Source of the DNA: Nitrospirota bacterium
Lineage (GTDB): Bacteria; Nitrospirota; Nitrospiria; Nitrospirales; Nitrospiraceae
Assembly: GCA_030682135.1 (NCBI GenBank)
Contig: JAUXQT010000018.1
Span: 1 to 35,392, forward strand
Reading direction: 5' to 3'
DNA length: 35,392 bases
Below the pieces are notes generated by a model. The model had not been told where the DNA came from. It saw nothing but the letters and a program-made list of their open reading frames with translations, and made no database searches. The position numbers and the translations under genes were made by a program. Positions 23,534 through 31,831 of this stretch are shown piece by piece. Within the stretch, counting starts at the first letter, position 1; every line of letters starts with the position of its first letter.

Positions 23534-24898
23534 CTACCGCATCGTCGAATCGGCTTCCAGCTGGCCCCGGCCTCCTGCCGAATAGGCGAGGGTGACTTCG
23601 GCAATCTTATAGTCGAACTGTGATTCTGCCAGTCTGGTCTGCGCCGCCGTGACGGCGACTTCCGATTGCGTCACTTCCACCACCGTGCCGAGACCGAGCT
23701 TGTAACGTTGTTTCGCCAGTTGCAGCGATTCCTGCGCCGTCTTGACCTGTTCCTCCGCCAGCTTGATCTGTTGCACAAAGGTGATGGTATCCAGGTAGGC
23801 GTTGGTGACTTGCTGCGTGAGCGCCTGCTCGACGTTCGTGGTCGCCGCATCCGAGGCGTTTCGCTGCGCGCGCGCCTCATGCACTTGGTTCTCGATCAGA
23901 AACCCCGTGAAGAGCGGCATCGACACCAGGGCTCCCGCCGTCCACCAGCCTCCCGTCTGCTGATTCTGCCTGGCATCGAAGGGCTCGAAGGTGCCTCCGC
24001 TGGCCAGCGCCGAGATCGTCGGGAGGTATTGCTGCTTCGTGGCGCGCAACTTCGCTTCCGCCGAGGCTGTTTGTTCTTTGAGCCGTTGGAGCTCTGGATG
24101 GGACAGGCTCTCGCCGATCAACGTGTCCAATGGGCGAGTCGGTTTGACGTCGATGGCCAGGTCTTCCAGCACATAATCGTCTTGGCCCGCCACGCCCATG
24201 GCCCGATTGAGGTCTGCATAGCTGGACTTCAAATCGTTCCGGCTGCGAATCAAGAACGACTCGGCATTGACGAGTTCGACCCGCACGAGGTTCCAATCCA
24301 GCTTGGATTTGAGTTGCTGGCGATAGAGCGCCTCGATCTGGCCTGCGATCAGGCCCCGTTCACGCACGGTTTCCTCCGCAATCTGCACCAGCTTGCGCCG
24401 TTTGAGGCTGTTCAGATAGGTGCGTTGCACATTCAAGACCACCAAGGCCCTCCGCGCATTCACGTCCTGCCCCTGTGCCCGTTCGGCCAGTTGTGAGGAT
24501 TCGACCAGATTGCTGGTCACTCCGAAATCGTAGATACGTTGGTTGGCGATCACACCAGCGGCGAAGATGCTTTGGTTCTGCTGGAGCAGGGCGCCGCCGA
24601 CCAGAAAGCGAGGATTGGTGCGTCCCGCTCCGGCCGTGGTGTCGGCGTTCGCATAGACTTGCGGATAATAGAGCGAACGGGTTTGTTCCGTTCTCGCTTC
24701 GGAAGCTTTCAGGTTGGCGTTACCCTCTTGGACTGCCGGGTGATTTTGCAACGCCGTCTCGACGGCGCTCTGCAAGGCGAGGAAGCTCCCGCGGGGGGGC
24801 GGCTCAGATGCGCGCGACAGCGGCTGTGCCGAGGCGGGGTTACTGAGCGCGGCGAGGATGGTGATGGCGACCAGGCTGCTGGTGATCGTGCGATGCAT
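23534..24898 (-). CDS. TolC-family outer-membrane channel protein
   Basis: 454 residues from the ATG at 24898, which has GAGGAGG before it and opens a signal peptide (MHRTITSSLVAITILAALSN). Two outer-membrane-efflux-protein repeats show the long helices and FxxNQR-like turns: ALQNHPAVQEGNANLKASEA, QLKSKLDWNLVRVELVNAES, then AKLRATKQQYLPTISALASG and SLQLAKQRYKLGLGTVVEVT. It forms the outer-membrane exit of the RND pump encoded upstream in the same operon; the gap to the adaptor gene is 37 nt. Confidence 0.92.
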   Translation of the reverse strand: MHRTITSSLVAITILAALSNPASAQPLSRASEPPPRGSFLALQSAVETALQNHPAVQEGNANLKASEARTEQTRSLYYPQVYANADTTAGAGRTNPRFLVGGALLQQNQSIFAAGVIANQRIYDFGVTSNLVESSQLAERAQGQDVNARRALVVLNVQRTYLNSLKRRKLVQIAEETVRERGLIAGQIEALYRQQLKSKLDWNLVRVELVNAESFLIRSRNDLKSSYADLNRAMGVAGQDDYVLEDLAIDVKPTRPLDTLIGESLSHPELQRLKEQTASAEAKLRATKQQYLPTISALASGGTFEPFDARQNQQTGGWWTAGALVSMPLFTGFLIENQVHEARAQRNASDAATTNVEQALTQQVTNAYLDTITFVQQIKLAEEQVKTAQESLQLAKQRYKLGLGTVVEVTQSEVAVTAAQTRLAESQFDYKIAEVTLAYSAGGRGQLEADSTMR

Positions 24899-24935
24899 GG
24901 GACCTCCTCTAGTCATGTCGATAGGTCTGTGAGCG

Positions 24936-26168
24936 TTATTTGGGGTTCGTTGGCAGAGCCCTGTCTGTATTCGCTGACGTCGGGCCGGATGCGCCAGGCG
25001 ACCGTCGCTCGAATTTCTGCTGGGCCGGTTTCCCCTCCGGCAGGTTGAATGGCGCAGGAGAAACGAGCGAACGATCCAGCAGTTTGCGCTTGCCGACGAC
25101 GACGACCTCTTCATCGCCCGACAGGCCGGAGGTAATCTCGATCCAGCGGCCATCGCTGATGCCCGTCTGCACCGGGACCGATTTCGCGCGGCTGGCTTCG
25201 ACGATGAACAGGGATTTCCCTTTGGGTCCGCTGATCACGGCTTGCGGCGGCAGCACGAGCGCATCGGGAATCTCCCGCAGTCCGAGAGAGACTTCCACGA
25301 AGGTGCCGGGGCGGAGCGCATGGTCCGGGTTCGGCAGGTCGATCTCGACGAGCAGGCTGCGTGTCGAGGGATCGAGCGCCAGGGTCGAACGGGTGACGGT
25401 GCCGGTGAAGGAGCGGCCCTCCAATCCCTTCACGATCACGCTGGCCTTGGTGATGCCGGGCTGCACCCAGGGCGAATCGTCCTGCGGCACGTTCGTATAG
25501 ACGCGCACCGTATCGAGATCCATGATGGTAAAGAGCGGAATGGCTCCTGCCGATGAGGCCGTGGCGACCTGGATCAGCGCGCCGGGATCGGCAAAACGGG
25601 CCGTGATGATGCCGGCATAGGGCGCGCGGACTTTCGTATAGTCGCGCAGCGCGGCCCGCTGTTCCATCAGATGTTTGGCTCCCTGGGTGGCCGCCTCCGC
25701 GACATCGACATCCTGCTTGGCGATCACGTCCGGCGATTCCTTCCAGACTTTGGCCAGCCGTTCCGACGTCAGCCGTTTGATGTGGTAGTCGGACTGGGCC
25801 TGGTGGTACTGCTCCTCCACTTCCGGCGCATCGATGATCGCCAGGATCTGATCCTTCTTGACCGTATCGCCCTTATCCGGACCGATCCATTTCAAATAAC
25901 CCGACACCTTTGCGTAGAGCGTCGTTTGATAGAGCGGCGAGATATTCGCCGGCAGGGTGACGGTATAGACCAACAGGCGTCTGGTCGGTTTTGTCACCTG
26001 CACATCCACCGGCTGGTTGTCGGTTTGCGCCAGGGTTTCGGTCGCGTCCTGGCTGGAACCGGCAGGGGTTGTGGCGCCGGATGAGGCCTTCTTCGCAGGC
26101 TCCTCTTTATCACAGCCGGTCAGGACCAGCAGCAGGGCAGCGACGATGCAGACTGAACGGTTCGACAT
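24936..26168 (-). CDS. RND efflux membrane-fusion (periplasmic adaptor) lipoprotein
   Basis: 410 residues from the ATG at 26168 after GAGGAG. Lipobox LLVLTGC. Barrel-sandwich halves: TTLYAKVSGYLKWIGPDKGD and YTKVRAPYAGIITARFADPG, around an alpha-hairpin (YHQAQSDYHIKRLTSERLAK). A beta-barrel and membrane-proximal domain follow (STRSLLVEIDLPNPDHALRP, LPPQAVISGPKGKSLFIV). The family links the RND pump to TolC. The gene starts 4 nt after the pump gene ends, so all are in one operon. Confidence 0.93.
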   Translation of the reverse strand: MSNRSVCIVAALLLVLTGCDKEEPAKKASSGATTPAGSSQDATETLAQTDNQPVDVQVTKPTRRLLVYTVTLPANISPLYQTTLYAKVSGYLKWIGPDKGDTVKKDQILAIIDAPEVEEQYHQAQSDYHIKRLTSERLAKVWKESPDVIAKQDVDVAEAATQGAKHLMEQRAALRDYTKVRAPYAGIITARFADPGALIQVATASSAGAIPLFTIMDLDTVRVYTNVPQDDSPWVQPGITKASVIVKGLEGRSFTGTVTRSTLALDPSTRSLLVEIDLPNPDHALRPGTFVEVSLGLREIPDALVLPPQAVISGPKGKSLFIVEASRAKSVPVQTGISDGRWIEITSGLSGDEEVVVVGKRKLLDRSLVSPAPFNLPEGKPAQQKFERRSPGASGPTSANTDRALPTNPK

Positions 26169-26172
26169 GGTC

Positions 26173-29100
26173 CTAGATCTCCTCAGCAGAAGCGGGCGGG
26201 GTCGTTGGCAATTCATGGATGTGCACGCGTCGTCCCAAGACCAGCACATGCATCACCGGCACCACGAGCAATGTCATGACGGTGGAAACGGCGAGGCCTC
26301 CGACGACCGCGCGGGCCAGGGGCACCATCGTCTCGTTGCCTTCGCCGAAGCCCAGCGCCAGCGGCAGCAGACCGAGGATCGTCGCGAGGGCCGTCATCAC
26401 GATCGGGCGAATGCGGCTGGTCCCGGCCTGGAATACGGCCTCCTCCGCGGTGGCGCCGGCGCGCACCCGGCGGTTGGCCGAATCGACCAGCAAAATACTG
26501 TTGGAGACCACGATGCCCATCATCATGAGGGTGCCGATCATCGATTCCACGTTGACCGAGGTATCGGTCAGCAAGAGCAACAGCACCGTGCCGATCCAGC
26601 CCAGCGGCACCGCCACCAGGATGATGAGAGGATCGACCAGGGAGCGGAAGAGTCCCACCATCACGAGATAGATCAGCAGCACGGCCAACGGTAGCGCGAA
26701 GGCAAAGTTGTTGATGGCGCCTCGCATGTTGGCGACCTCGCCACGGAGCTGCAGGGTCACGTCCTTTGGGAGCTGGATGCTCGCCAGGACTGCTTCAATG
26801 TCTTTGGCGACATGGCCCAGGTCGTTGCCGACCGGAGTGATCAAGACGTCGATCAACCGCGACAGGTCGTAATGGTCCACGGAGTCCGGGCCGGTCTTGA
26901 AGGAGAGGGACGCCACATCCCGGAGGAGCACGGGCGGTCCTCTCCGTTCATCGCCTGAGGCATAGTTGCCGCTCGACAGCTCCATCTGCCGTCCGGCGAA
27001 GGGGGTGTTCTGGAGCGCCATCGTCGAGCCGCTCGCGCCGGTCGAGGTCAGCGAAGACATGGACCGTAGTTGTGTGCGGGCGCCGATGATCGGGATGTTG
27101 AGCAGGTCCTCGGTGCTGGTCAGGGACTGTTCCGGATACTGAGCGAGAAGGAAATAGCCGTTGGCGGTCTTCGGGTCGAGCCAGAAATTAGGGCTGAGCG
27201 CGATGTTCGAGCTGATGCCGGTGATCACGTCGATGATCACGCGATCCTGCGCGATGCCGAAATATGCGGCCTTGGTGCGATCCACGTCGATGTGCATCTC
27301 CGGGTAACTCTTGCCCTGCTTGATCCGCACATCCACCGTATTCGGCACCTGCGCGACTTTCTGCTGAATCTCTTCCGCCACCGACCGGATGATGTCCAGC
27401 GTCGGTCCCTTCACTTGAATATCGATCGGCGCGCGCAGTCCGAAGTTCAGCACATCGCTGATGATGCCGCCGGTCTGAAAGGCCACTTCGACGCCGGGCA
27501 AGTCTTGGTGCAGCCTGGTTCGTAGCTTGGCGATGTAGTCGTCCGTGCGGCCTTCGTGGCCGGTCACGAGGTTCACCAGGAGAAAGGCCTTGTGGTTGCC
27601 GGTGTTCGGCGCGAAGCGGGCCGCATCGCCGTAATAGAGACCGGCGTTGGAGATGACTTCTTCGAGGTCGCCTTTCGGGATGGTCTCCTGCACCAGCTTC
27701 TCGATCTGCGCGATAATCGCCGTGGTCTTTTCGATCCGCGACCCTTCCGGCGCCGAAATGTGCATGGTGAAATTGCCGGCATCGATCCGCGGGAAGAACT
27801 CCGTATGGAGGCGGGGGACCAGGAGGAGGGCGGTGCCGATGAGGGCCAGGAGGGCCAGACCGATCACGACCGGCTTGAAGCGCAGGCCCGTCCGCAACAG
27901 GGGGACATAGAGAGCCAGGACAAAGCGGAACCAGCCGGTGGAGGCAGAACTTTCTTCCGTGCCGTCCCCGCCATGGCCCTTCGAGTAAAAGTACGCGAGG
28001 AGCACCGGCGTCACGGACATCGAGACTGCATAGTCGGCGAGCATGGCAAAGGCCACGGTCATCGCGAGCGGCACGAAGAGAAATTTGATGATGCCGGTGA
28101 AAAACATGATGGGGAGGTACACGATCAGGATACAGATCGTGGCGACCAGAATCGGCAGCGTCAGCTCGGTCGCGCTGTCTTCCGCAGCCGAGCGGCCGTC
28201 TTTGCCCATCTCCAAATGGCGATGGAGGTTTTCCTGCACCACGATGTTGTTGTCCAGCAGGGTGCCGATCACGAGGGCCAAGCCGCCGAGCGTCATGATG
28301 TTCACGCTCTGGCCGGTTAAATAGAGCGCGACGAGGGCCGAGGTGAGCGAAAGGGGAATCGCTAGCCCGACGACGAGTGCCGCCTTCATGCTGCTAAGAA
28401 AGAAATAGATCATCAGGCCTGCCAGTACAGCCCCCAGCAGCCCTTCTTTCTGCAGATTGGCAATCGCCTGCCGGATGTAGAGGGATTGGTCGTAGATGAA
28501 TTTGACCGTGGTGCCGGCGGGAATCTCCGTCAGCTTCGAGAGCTTGGCGCGGATGCCGTCCGTCACTTCCAGCGTATTGGCCCCCTCCTGCCTCGTGATG
28601 GGGAGGTAGGTGGCCTCGCGCCCGTTCACCCGCACGACCGAGGTTTGGATCGCAGCGCTATCAGCCGCCGTGCCGATATCGCGCACGAAGATCGGTGTGC
28701 CGTTGACGATCTTGATGGGGATGTCGTTGATCTTGTCGACCGCCTCGATGAGGCTGTTCGAATAGACGTAGTAGTCCAGATCGCCGATCTTCATGTTGCC
28801 GGCCGGGATGATGGCGCTCTGAGAATTGACGGCCTTGACGACGTCGGAGGGGGACACGTCGCGGGCCATCATCCGCTGTTGATCCAGGAAGACGGTGATC
28901 TGCCGGACTTTCCCGCCCAGCGGGGGGCCGAAGGAAATGCCGGGGATCGTGGCGATCTGCTGACGGATATTGAAGTAGGCGAGGTCGCGAATTTCCTTGG
29001 GACCCAGCGTTTCGCTGCTCACTGAGAGCAGCCCCACCGGCAGGCTCGACACGCCGAACTTATAGACGGAGGGCGGATAGACGCCGGGCGGGAGCAGACG

Positions 29101-29445
29101 GATGATGCTGTAGGCCAGGCTGGTCAGTTCGGATTGAGCCGAGTCGATGCTGTATTCAGGCTGGAAGAAGACCTTGATGTAGCTCATCCCGGCGAGGGAC
29201 TGGGATTCGATATGTTCCACGTAGCTCGCCTCGACGAACCTCTGCTCCATCTTGAGCGTGATCGCCCCTTCCATCTCGGTGGGGCTCAAGCCCCGGTAGA
29301 AGGTTGTGACGAGGATGGTCGGGATCTTGATCTCGGGGAAGATGTCCACCCGCATCTTTTGATAGGACACGCCCCCGAGCACGAGCATGATCATGCAGAG
29401 GGCAAAGACGGCGTAGGGGTTTTTGAGCGAGGCGCGAGTCAGCAT
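26173..29445 (-). CDS. RND-family inner-membrane efflux transporter
   Basis: 1090 residues with two repeats of one membrane helix, a large periplasmic loop and five more helices. Landmarks are VDIFPEIKIPTILVTTFYRG near the N-terminus, TLGGLALVIGTLLDNNIVVQ and ENLHRHLE in TM4, ALIGTALLLVPRLHTEFFP, and the second-half MGIVVSNSILLVDSANRR. The TM4 proton-relay position that is often DD reads DN here, as in several hydrophobe/amphiphile subgroups. It exports substrates with the adaptor and TolC genes downstream. Its start overlaps the response-regulator gene by 7 nt. Substrate unknown. Confidence 0.93.
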   Translation of the reverse strand: MLTRASLKNPYAVFALCMIMLVLGGVSYQKMRVDIFPEIKIPTILVTTFYRGLSPTEMEGAITLKMEQRFVEASYVEHIESQSLAGMSYIKVFFQPEYSIDSAQSELTSLAYSIIRLLPPGVYPPSVYKFGVSSLPVGLLSVSSETLGPKEIRDLAYFNIRQQIATIPGISFGPPLGGKVRQITVFLDQQRMMARDVSPSDVVKAVNSQSAIIPAGNMKIGDLDYYVYSNSLIEAVDKINDIPIKIVNGTPIFVRDIGTAADSAAIQTSVVRVNGREATYLPITRQEGANTLEVTDGIRAKLSKLTEIPAGTTVKFIYDQSLYIRQAIANLQKEGLLGAVLAGLMIYFFLSSMKAALVVGLAIPLSLTSALVALYLTGQSVNIMTLGGLALVIGTLLDNNIVVQENLHRHLEMGKDGRSAAEDSATELTLPILVATICILIVYLPIMFFTGIIKFLFVPLAMTVAFAMLADYAVSMSVTPVLLAYFYSKGHGGDGTEESSASTGWFRFVLALYVPLLRTGLRFKPVVIGLALLALIGTALLLVPRLHTEFFPRIDAGNFTMHISAPEGSRIEKTTAIIAQIEKLVQETIPKGDLEEVISNAGLYYGDAARFAPNTGNHKAFLLVNLVTGHEGRTDDYIAKLRTRLHQDLPGVEVAFQTGGIISDVLNFGLRAPIDIQVKGPTLDIIRSVAEEIQQKVAQVPNTVDVRIKQGKSYPEMHIDVDRTKAAYFGIAQDRVIIDVITGISSNIALSPNFWLDPKTANGYFLLAQYPEQSLTSTEDLLNIPIIGARTQLRSMSSLTSTGASGSTMALQNTPFAGRQMELSSGNYASGDERRGPPVLLRDVASLSFKTGPDSVDHYDLSRLIDVLITPVGNDLGHVAKDIEAVLASIQLPKDVTLQLRGEVANMRGAINNFAFALPLAVLLIYLVMVGLFRSLVDPLIILVAVPLGWIGTVLLLLLTDTSVNVESMIGTLMMMGIVVSNSILLVDSANRRVRAGATAEEAVFQAGTSRIRPIVMTALATILGLLPLALGFGEGNETMVPLARAVVGGLAVSTVMTLLVVPVMHVLVLGRRVHIHELPTTPPASAEEI

Positions 29446-30146
29446 GGGGTTCCGATCATAGAAAAAACGCGGTTTCTATCTATCCAGTATCGGCAGATAT
29501 CGTGAATACATTGAACGAGTTCGGCAAAGATCCCTGGTTTTACCACATAACCGTTCGCGCCGCTCGCATAACAGCGGGCGAGGTCATGCTGGTCGTCCGA
29601 GGTGGTGAAGATAATAGTGGGGATCGTGGCAAATCGGGGGTCGGATCGGAGTCGCTTCAGGAAGTCGCAGCCGTCCTGGCCGCGGAGATTCAGATCCAAG
29701 AGAATGAGGGAGGGGAGGGAGTGAGGGAGGCCTGATCGGTCTCCTGTGCTCGCGGAACGCGCGGCCTCAGAAGGCCCTCGTTCGACGCGCGCAGTGGGAG
29801 ACCGATTCAGGCCCCCCTCCGGGATGGAGATAGAGATAGAAGAGGGCGAGGCGGCTGGCATGGTCTCTGTGTTCGCTGAAGGCACGGAGTGGACGACGCC
29901 CGCGTGGTCCTGTGCTCGCGCAACGCGCGGTCGAAGACTCCCCTCGTTGGACGCGCGCAATGGGACCACTGCAGGCGCCGCCCACGGGCTTTCAAGAAAG
30001 TGGAAAGCATCTTCCGCGTCTTGCTCGGTATGGAGCGCGACATCGAGACTGGTTTGGGCGAGTGCGAGGCGGAACAGTTCGCATTCGCCTGGGCTGTCTT
30101 CGATCAAGAGCATGGAGGGATGCGTCACCATTATAGGAGGGGACAT
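29439..30146 (-). CDS. CheY/Rcp1-like response regulator with a 90-residue repeat-encoded insert
   Basis: 235 residues, although a stand-alone receiver of this type has about 140. The halves are clear: MLLIEDSPGECELFRLALAQ to AFHFLES (residues 12-53), and LPSLILLDLNLRGQDGCDFL to ICRYW (144-221), with phosphoacceptor Asp151, Thr181 and Lys203. Residues about 54-143 are an insert encoded by 29718-29987, which contains the P5 and P4 hairpin repeats read in frame without a stop (PTARVERGPSEAARSASTGD). It falls in the variable loop between helix 2 and strand 3. There is no output domain, so the protein would act by contact. It is the first gene of the RND operon and overlaps the pump gene by 7 nt. 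Confidence 0.85.
   Translation of the reverse strand: MSPPIMVTHPSMLLIEDSPGECELFRLALAQTSLDVALHTEQDAEDAFHFLESPWAAPAVVPLRASNEGSLRPRVARAQDHAGVVHSVPSANTETMPAASPSSISISIPEGGLNRSPTARVERGPSEAARSASTGDRSGLPHSLPSLILLDLNLRGQDGCDFLKRLRSDPRFATIPTIIFTTSDDQHDLARCYASGANGYVVKPGIFAELVQCIHDICRYWIDRNRVFSMIGTPC
29723..29819 (+). repeat. P-family hairpin, copy P4 (inside a coding region)
   Basis: Arms 29723-29744 and 29797-29819 pair (GGCCTGA, CGGTCTCC against GGAGACCG, TCAGGCC). The core has GGAACG/CGTTCGA and a GGCCT-CAGA-AGGCC tip. It lies in the response regulator gene and is translated on the minus strand. Confidence 0.88.
29889..29985 (+). repeat. P-family hairpin, copy P5 (inside a coding region)
   Basis: Arms 29889-29910 and 29962-29985 pair (CGTGGTCC against GGGACCAC, with GACGCC/GGCGCC further out). 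The core has CAACG/CGTTG and a GGTC/GACT-type tip. It is the second P copy within the response regulator gene, 69 nt from P4. Confidence 0.85.
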
Positions 30147-30320
30147 CAGCAGGGATTGTGCCGGGCTCGAAGAATCGGATGGTCTAACGGGAATACTTAG
30201 TTATAACGGTGAGTTGAATGGCTAGCGTCGTGCGAACGACGAACGACGAGATACGAGCGACGAGTTGAAAGATGGGGAGAAATTCCAGAGGGGGATGGAA
30301 AAATTCCAGAGAGGAAAAGA
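30147..30320. promoter_or_regulatory. Upstream region of the RND operon
   Basis: The promoter of the minus-strand response regulator/RND operon should lie here. The right part has CGACGA-rich tandem units (30225-30265) and a duplicated ATTCCAGAG (about 30284 and 30305). I cannot name an operator or clear -35/-10 boxes. Confidence 0.35.
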
Positions 30321-30677
30321 GCGGGTCCTGGCGCTGACCAGCCCAGCCGGCTTCGCACCCCGCCCGGTGTGGGAGGACGGGGGGCGGCCAGGTGACCTCC
30401 TTGCTCGCAGAACGCGCACAATGAAACTGTGCTCGTCCGATGCGCGCAGTCGAGGGCAACCTTGGCCACTCCCCCTATAGAGTGGTAGATGGAATTGAAA
30501 GCTCCTCGTTCGACACACGCGGTTGGAGACCAATCGACCCACCCCTTATGGGGAAGTAGGAGCCAGCTTGGTGGGAACATTGAAAGAGGCTGGGCTCCTA
30601 GGTCAGCGCCACCTGCTGGGAAATCATCTCGCCCTAGGGGGAGAGGAGAGAAACGAGCAAGCTTGAAAGGAGCATCG
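30321..30677 (+). repeat. D1, left member of a long direct repeat
   Basis: It begins GCGGGTCCTG and ends with GAGCAAGCTTGAAAGGAGCA. It matches 32011-32293 (D2) closely in its first 55 nt and its last 150 nt. In between it carries a full P hairpin (P6) and a second right half of a P core (about 30506-30545). Open frames crossing it show no protein family and are rejected. Confidence 0.8.
30377..30476 (+). repeat. P-family hairpin, copy P6
   Basis: Core variant like P2 (GCAC...GTGC tip, AGAACGCGC). Arms about 30377-30400 and 30452-30476 are imperfectly complementary (GGGGGCGGCCAGG against CCTTGGCCACTCCCCC). Contained in D1. Confidence 0.78.
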
Positions 30678-30683
30678 TAGTAG

Positions 30684-30708
30684 CCTGATCGGTCCCCTGT
30701 GCTCACGG
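30684..30708 (+). repeat. Left half of a split P hairpin
   Basis: The 25 nt match the left arm and left core of P4 (CCTGATCGGTC, CCTGTGCTC, CGG) at 23 of 25 positions and then stop abruptly. The matching right half is at 31928-31970, and T1 starts within 12 nt. See the cassette finding. Confidence 0.75.
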
Positions 30709-30719
30709 CTGGTCTGTTA

Positions 30720-30808
30720 GGTTGGCTGGTCGTTCTGGTCTATCTGGTTCTTTCAGTCGGATGTCCAGTCCGACCAACCAGACAAACCAGATAGACCAGA
30801 TAAACCAA
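30720..30808 (+). repeat. T repeat, left copy (T1)
   Basis: GGTTGGCTGGTC...GGTCTATCTGGTT on the left pairs with AACCAGATAGACC on the right. The centre is TTTCAGTCGGATGTCC and the right side is a run of ACCAGATAGACCAGATAAACC-like 10-mers. It is in direct orientation with T2 at 31832. Confidence 0.8.
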
Positions 30809-30854
30809 AGCGTGGTCGCTTGTCACATTGGTGGAAAAAAGAGACAATGCATCG

Positions 30855-31394
30855 ATGGCTTCCGTGCGGATCAGATCAGGTCATGCTCCCCGATGCATTG
30901 TAATTGCCGGGCCGAACGGCGCTGGTAAGACCACCTTTGCCAGAGAGTTCCTTCCTCGTGAGGGGGGCGTGATACATTTTGTGAATGCCGACCTTATTGC
31001 GAGCGGACTTTCACCCCTTCGTCCGGAATTGGCTGCGAGACGTGGGGGTAGGCTTGTTCTCACAGAATTGAGCCGGTTGGTGAAGGCCCGCCAGGATTTT
31101 GCGTTTGAAAGTACCCTGAGCGGGCGGACATACCTTCCGTTGCTGAAACAGTGGAAGGCTAGCGGGTATCGTATCGAGCTGGTGTTTCTGTCGCTGCCCT
31201 CAGTGGAGCTGGCACTCCAGCGTATTGCGGCGCGTGTACGTCAGGGAGGGCATGATGTCCCGCGCGCTGATGTGGTGCGCCGTTTCAACAGAAGCTGGAG
31301 AAACTTTCAGCTCATCTATCGGGAGTTGGCAGACATGTGGGCGTTGTACGATAATGCTGGAGAGGCGCCACGATTACTGGAGGAAGGGCCATGA
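30855..31394 (+). CDS. Zeta-toxin-like P-loop kinase (COG4185 type)
   Basis: 179 residues from the ATG at 30855; GTG at 30831 and TTG at 30828 are in-frame alternatives. RCIVIAGPNGAGKTTFAREF is the Walker A (19-27). HFVNADLIASGL and FAFESTLSGRTYLPLLKQWK are the zeta/PezT-type substrate-side motifs, and the C-terminus has the Arg-rich LALQRIAARVRQGGHDVP lid with RRFNRSWRNF. Zeta toxins phosphorylate UDP-N-acetylglucosamine in the cytoplasm; this short relative is inferred to be a kinase of unknown substrate. Its stop overlaps the next start as ATGA. It is the main cargo of a T-flanked segment. Confidence 0.82.
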   Translation: MASVRIRSGHAPRCIVIAGPNGAGKTTFAREFLPREGGVIHFVNADLIASGLSPLRPELAARRGGRLVLTELSRLVKARQDFAFESTLSGRTYLPLLKQWKASGYRIELVFLSLPSVELALQRIAARVRQGGHDVPRADVVRRFNRSWRNFQLIYRELADMWALYDNAGEAPRLLEEGP

Positions 31395-31549
31395 AGACAG
31401 CGGACAGCAAAACGAAGAGCCAATCTTTCGCCCGGGGCGTGGGGAGTGCGTTGCGGCGAGCAGCGAAGGTCGCCAGAAAAACGGCACGAGCGTTTCATAC
31501 CCCTATTTATGTGTGGGAGAACGGGAAGGTCGTGGCGAAGAAACCCTGA
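31391..31549 (+). CDS. Small partner protein of the zeta-like kinase, putative antitoxin
   Basis: 52 residues: a basic helix (VGSALRRAAKVARKTARAFH) then TPIYVWENGKVVAKKP. The ATG at 31391 overlaps the kinase stop by 4 nt, a typical toxin-antitoxin coupling. I recognise the TPIYVWENGKVV ending as commonly encoded beside such kinases, but an antitoxin role is an inference. It is too small for routine gene callers. An R repeat follows 26 nt after the stop. Confidence 0.7.
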   Translation: MKTADSKTKSQSFARGVGSALRRAAKVARKTARAFHTPIYVWENGKVVAKKP

Positions 31550-31575
31550 TGCCTGTGTCGTACGGCACGCCTAGC

Positions 31576-31694
31576 AGGATGCTGAAAAAGTCCGCCAGCG
31601 GCGTTCTCGCTTTACGAAGAGGCTCAACGTACAACCTGTACGCCTCGCCTCTTCGCTCGCTGCGGCCTTGCTGGACGGCCTTTTTGAGCATCCT
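31576..31694 (+). repeat. R-family hairpin repeat, copy 5 (most diverged)
   Basis: Outer stem AGGATGCTGAAAAAG/CTTTTTGAGCATCCT. The middle stem CGAAGAGGC/GCCTCTTCG is perfect although unlike any other copy. The tip CGTACA-ACC-TGTACG replaces CGTACCC/GGGTACG. It lies in the orientation of the zeta-like pair. A short fragment of similar end sequence (TTTTTCCGCAGCCTGCT) is near 31758-31774. Confidence 0.88.
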
Positions 31695-31831
31695 GTGGTT
31701 ATTCAGGTCATGATGCCACTCAAAGCATGTTGGCCGTTTTTTCGCATACATCGAGTTTTTCCGCAGCCTGCTAAGTAATGAGCGATCAGCGGCCCGCGTG
31801 TGATTGCGCTCACCATTCACCGGCTCTCCTC

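Noticed and set aside
27556-28320. Plus-strand open frame of 254 codons opposite the RND pump gene
   Set aside because: Shadow of the RND coding strand; no independent start signal or family.
30197-30706. Open frame of about 170 codons on the minus strand across D1
   Set aside because: It is made entirely of repeat DNA (P6, partial P and D1) and has no protein family pattern.
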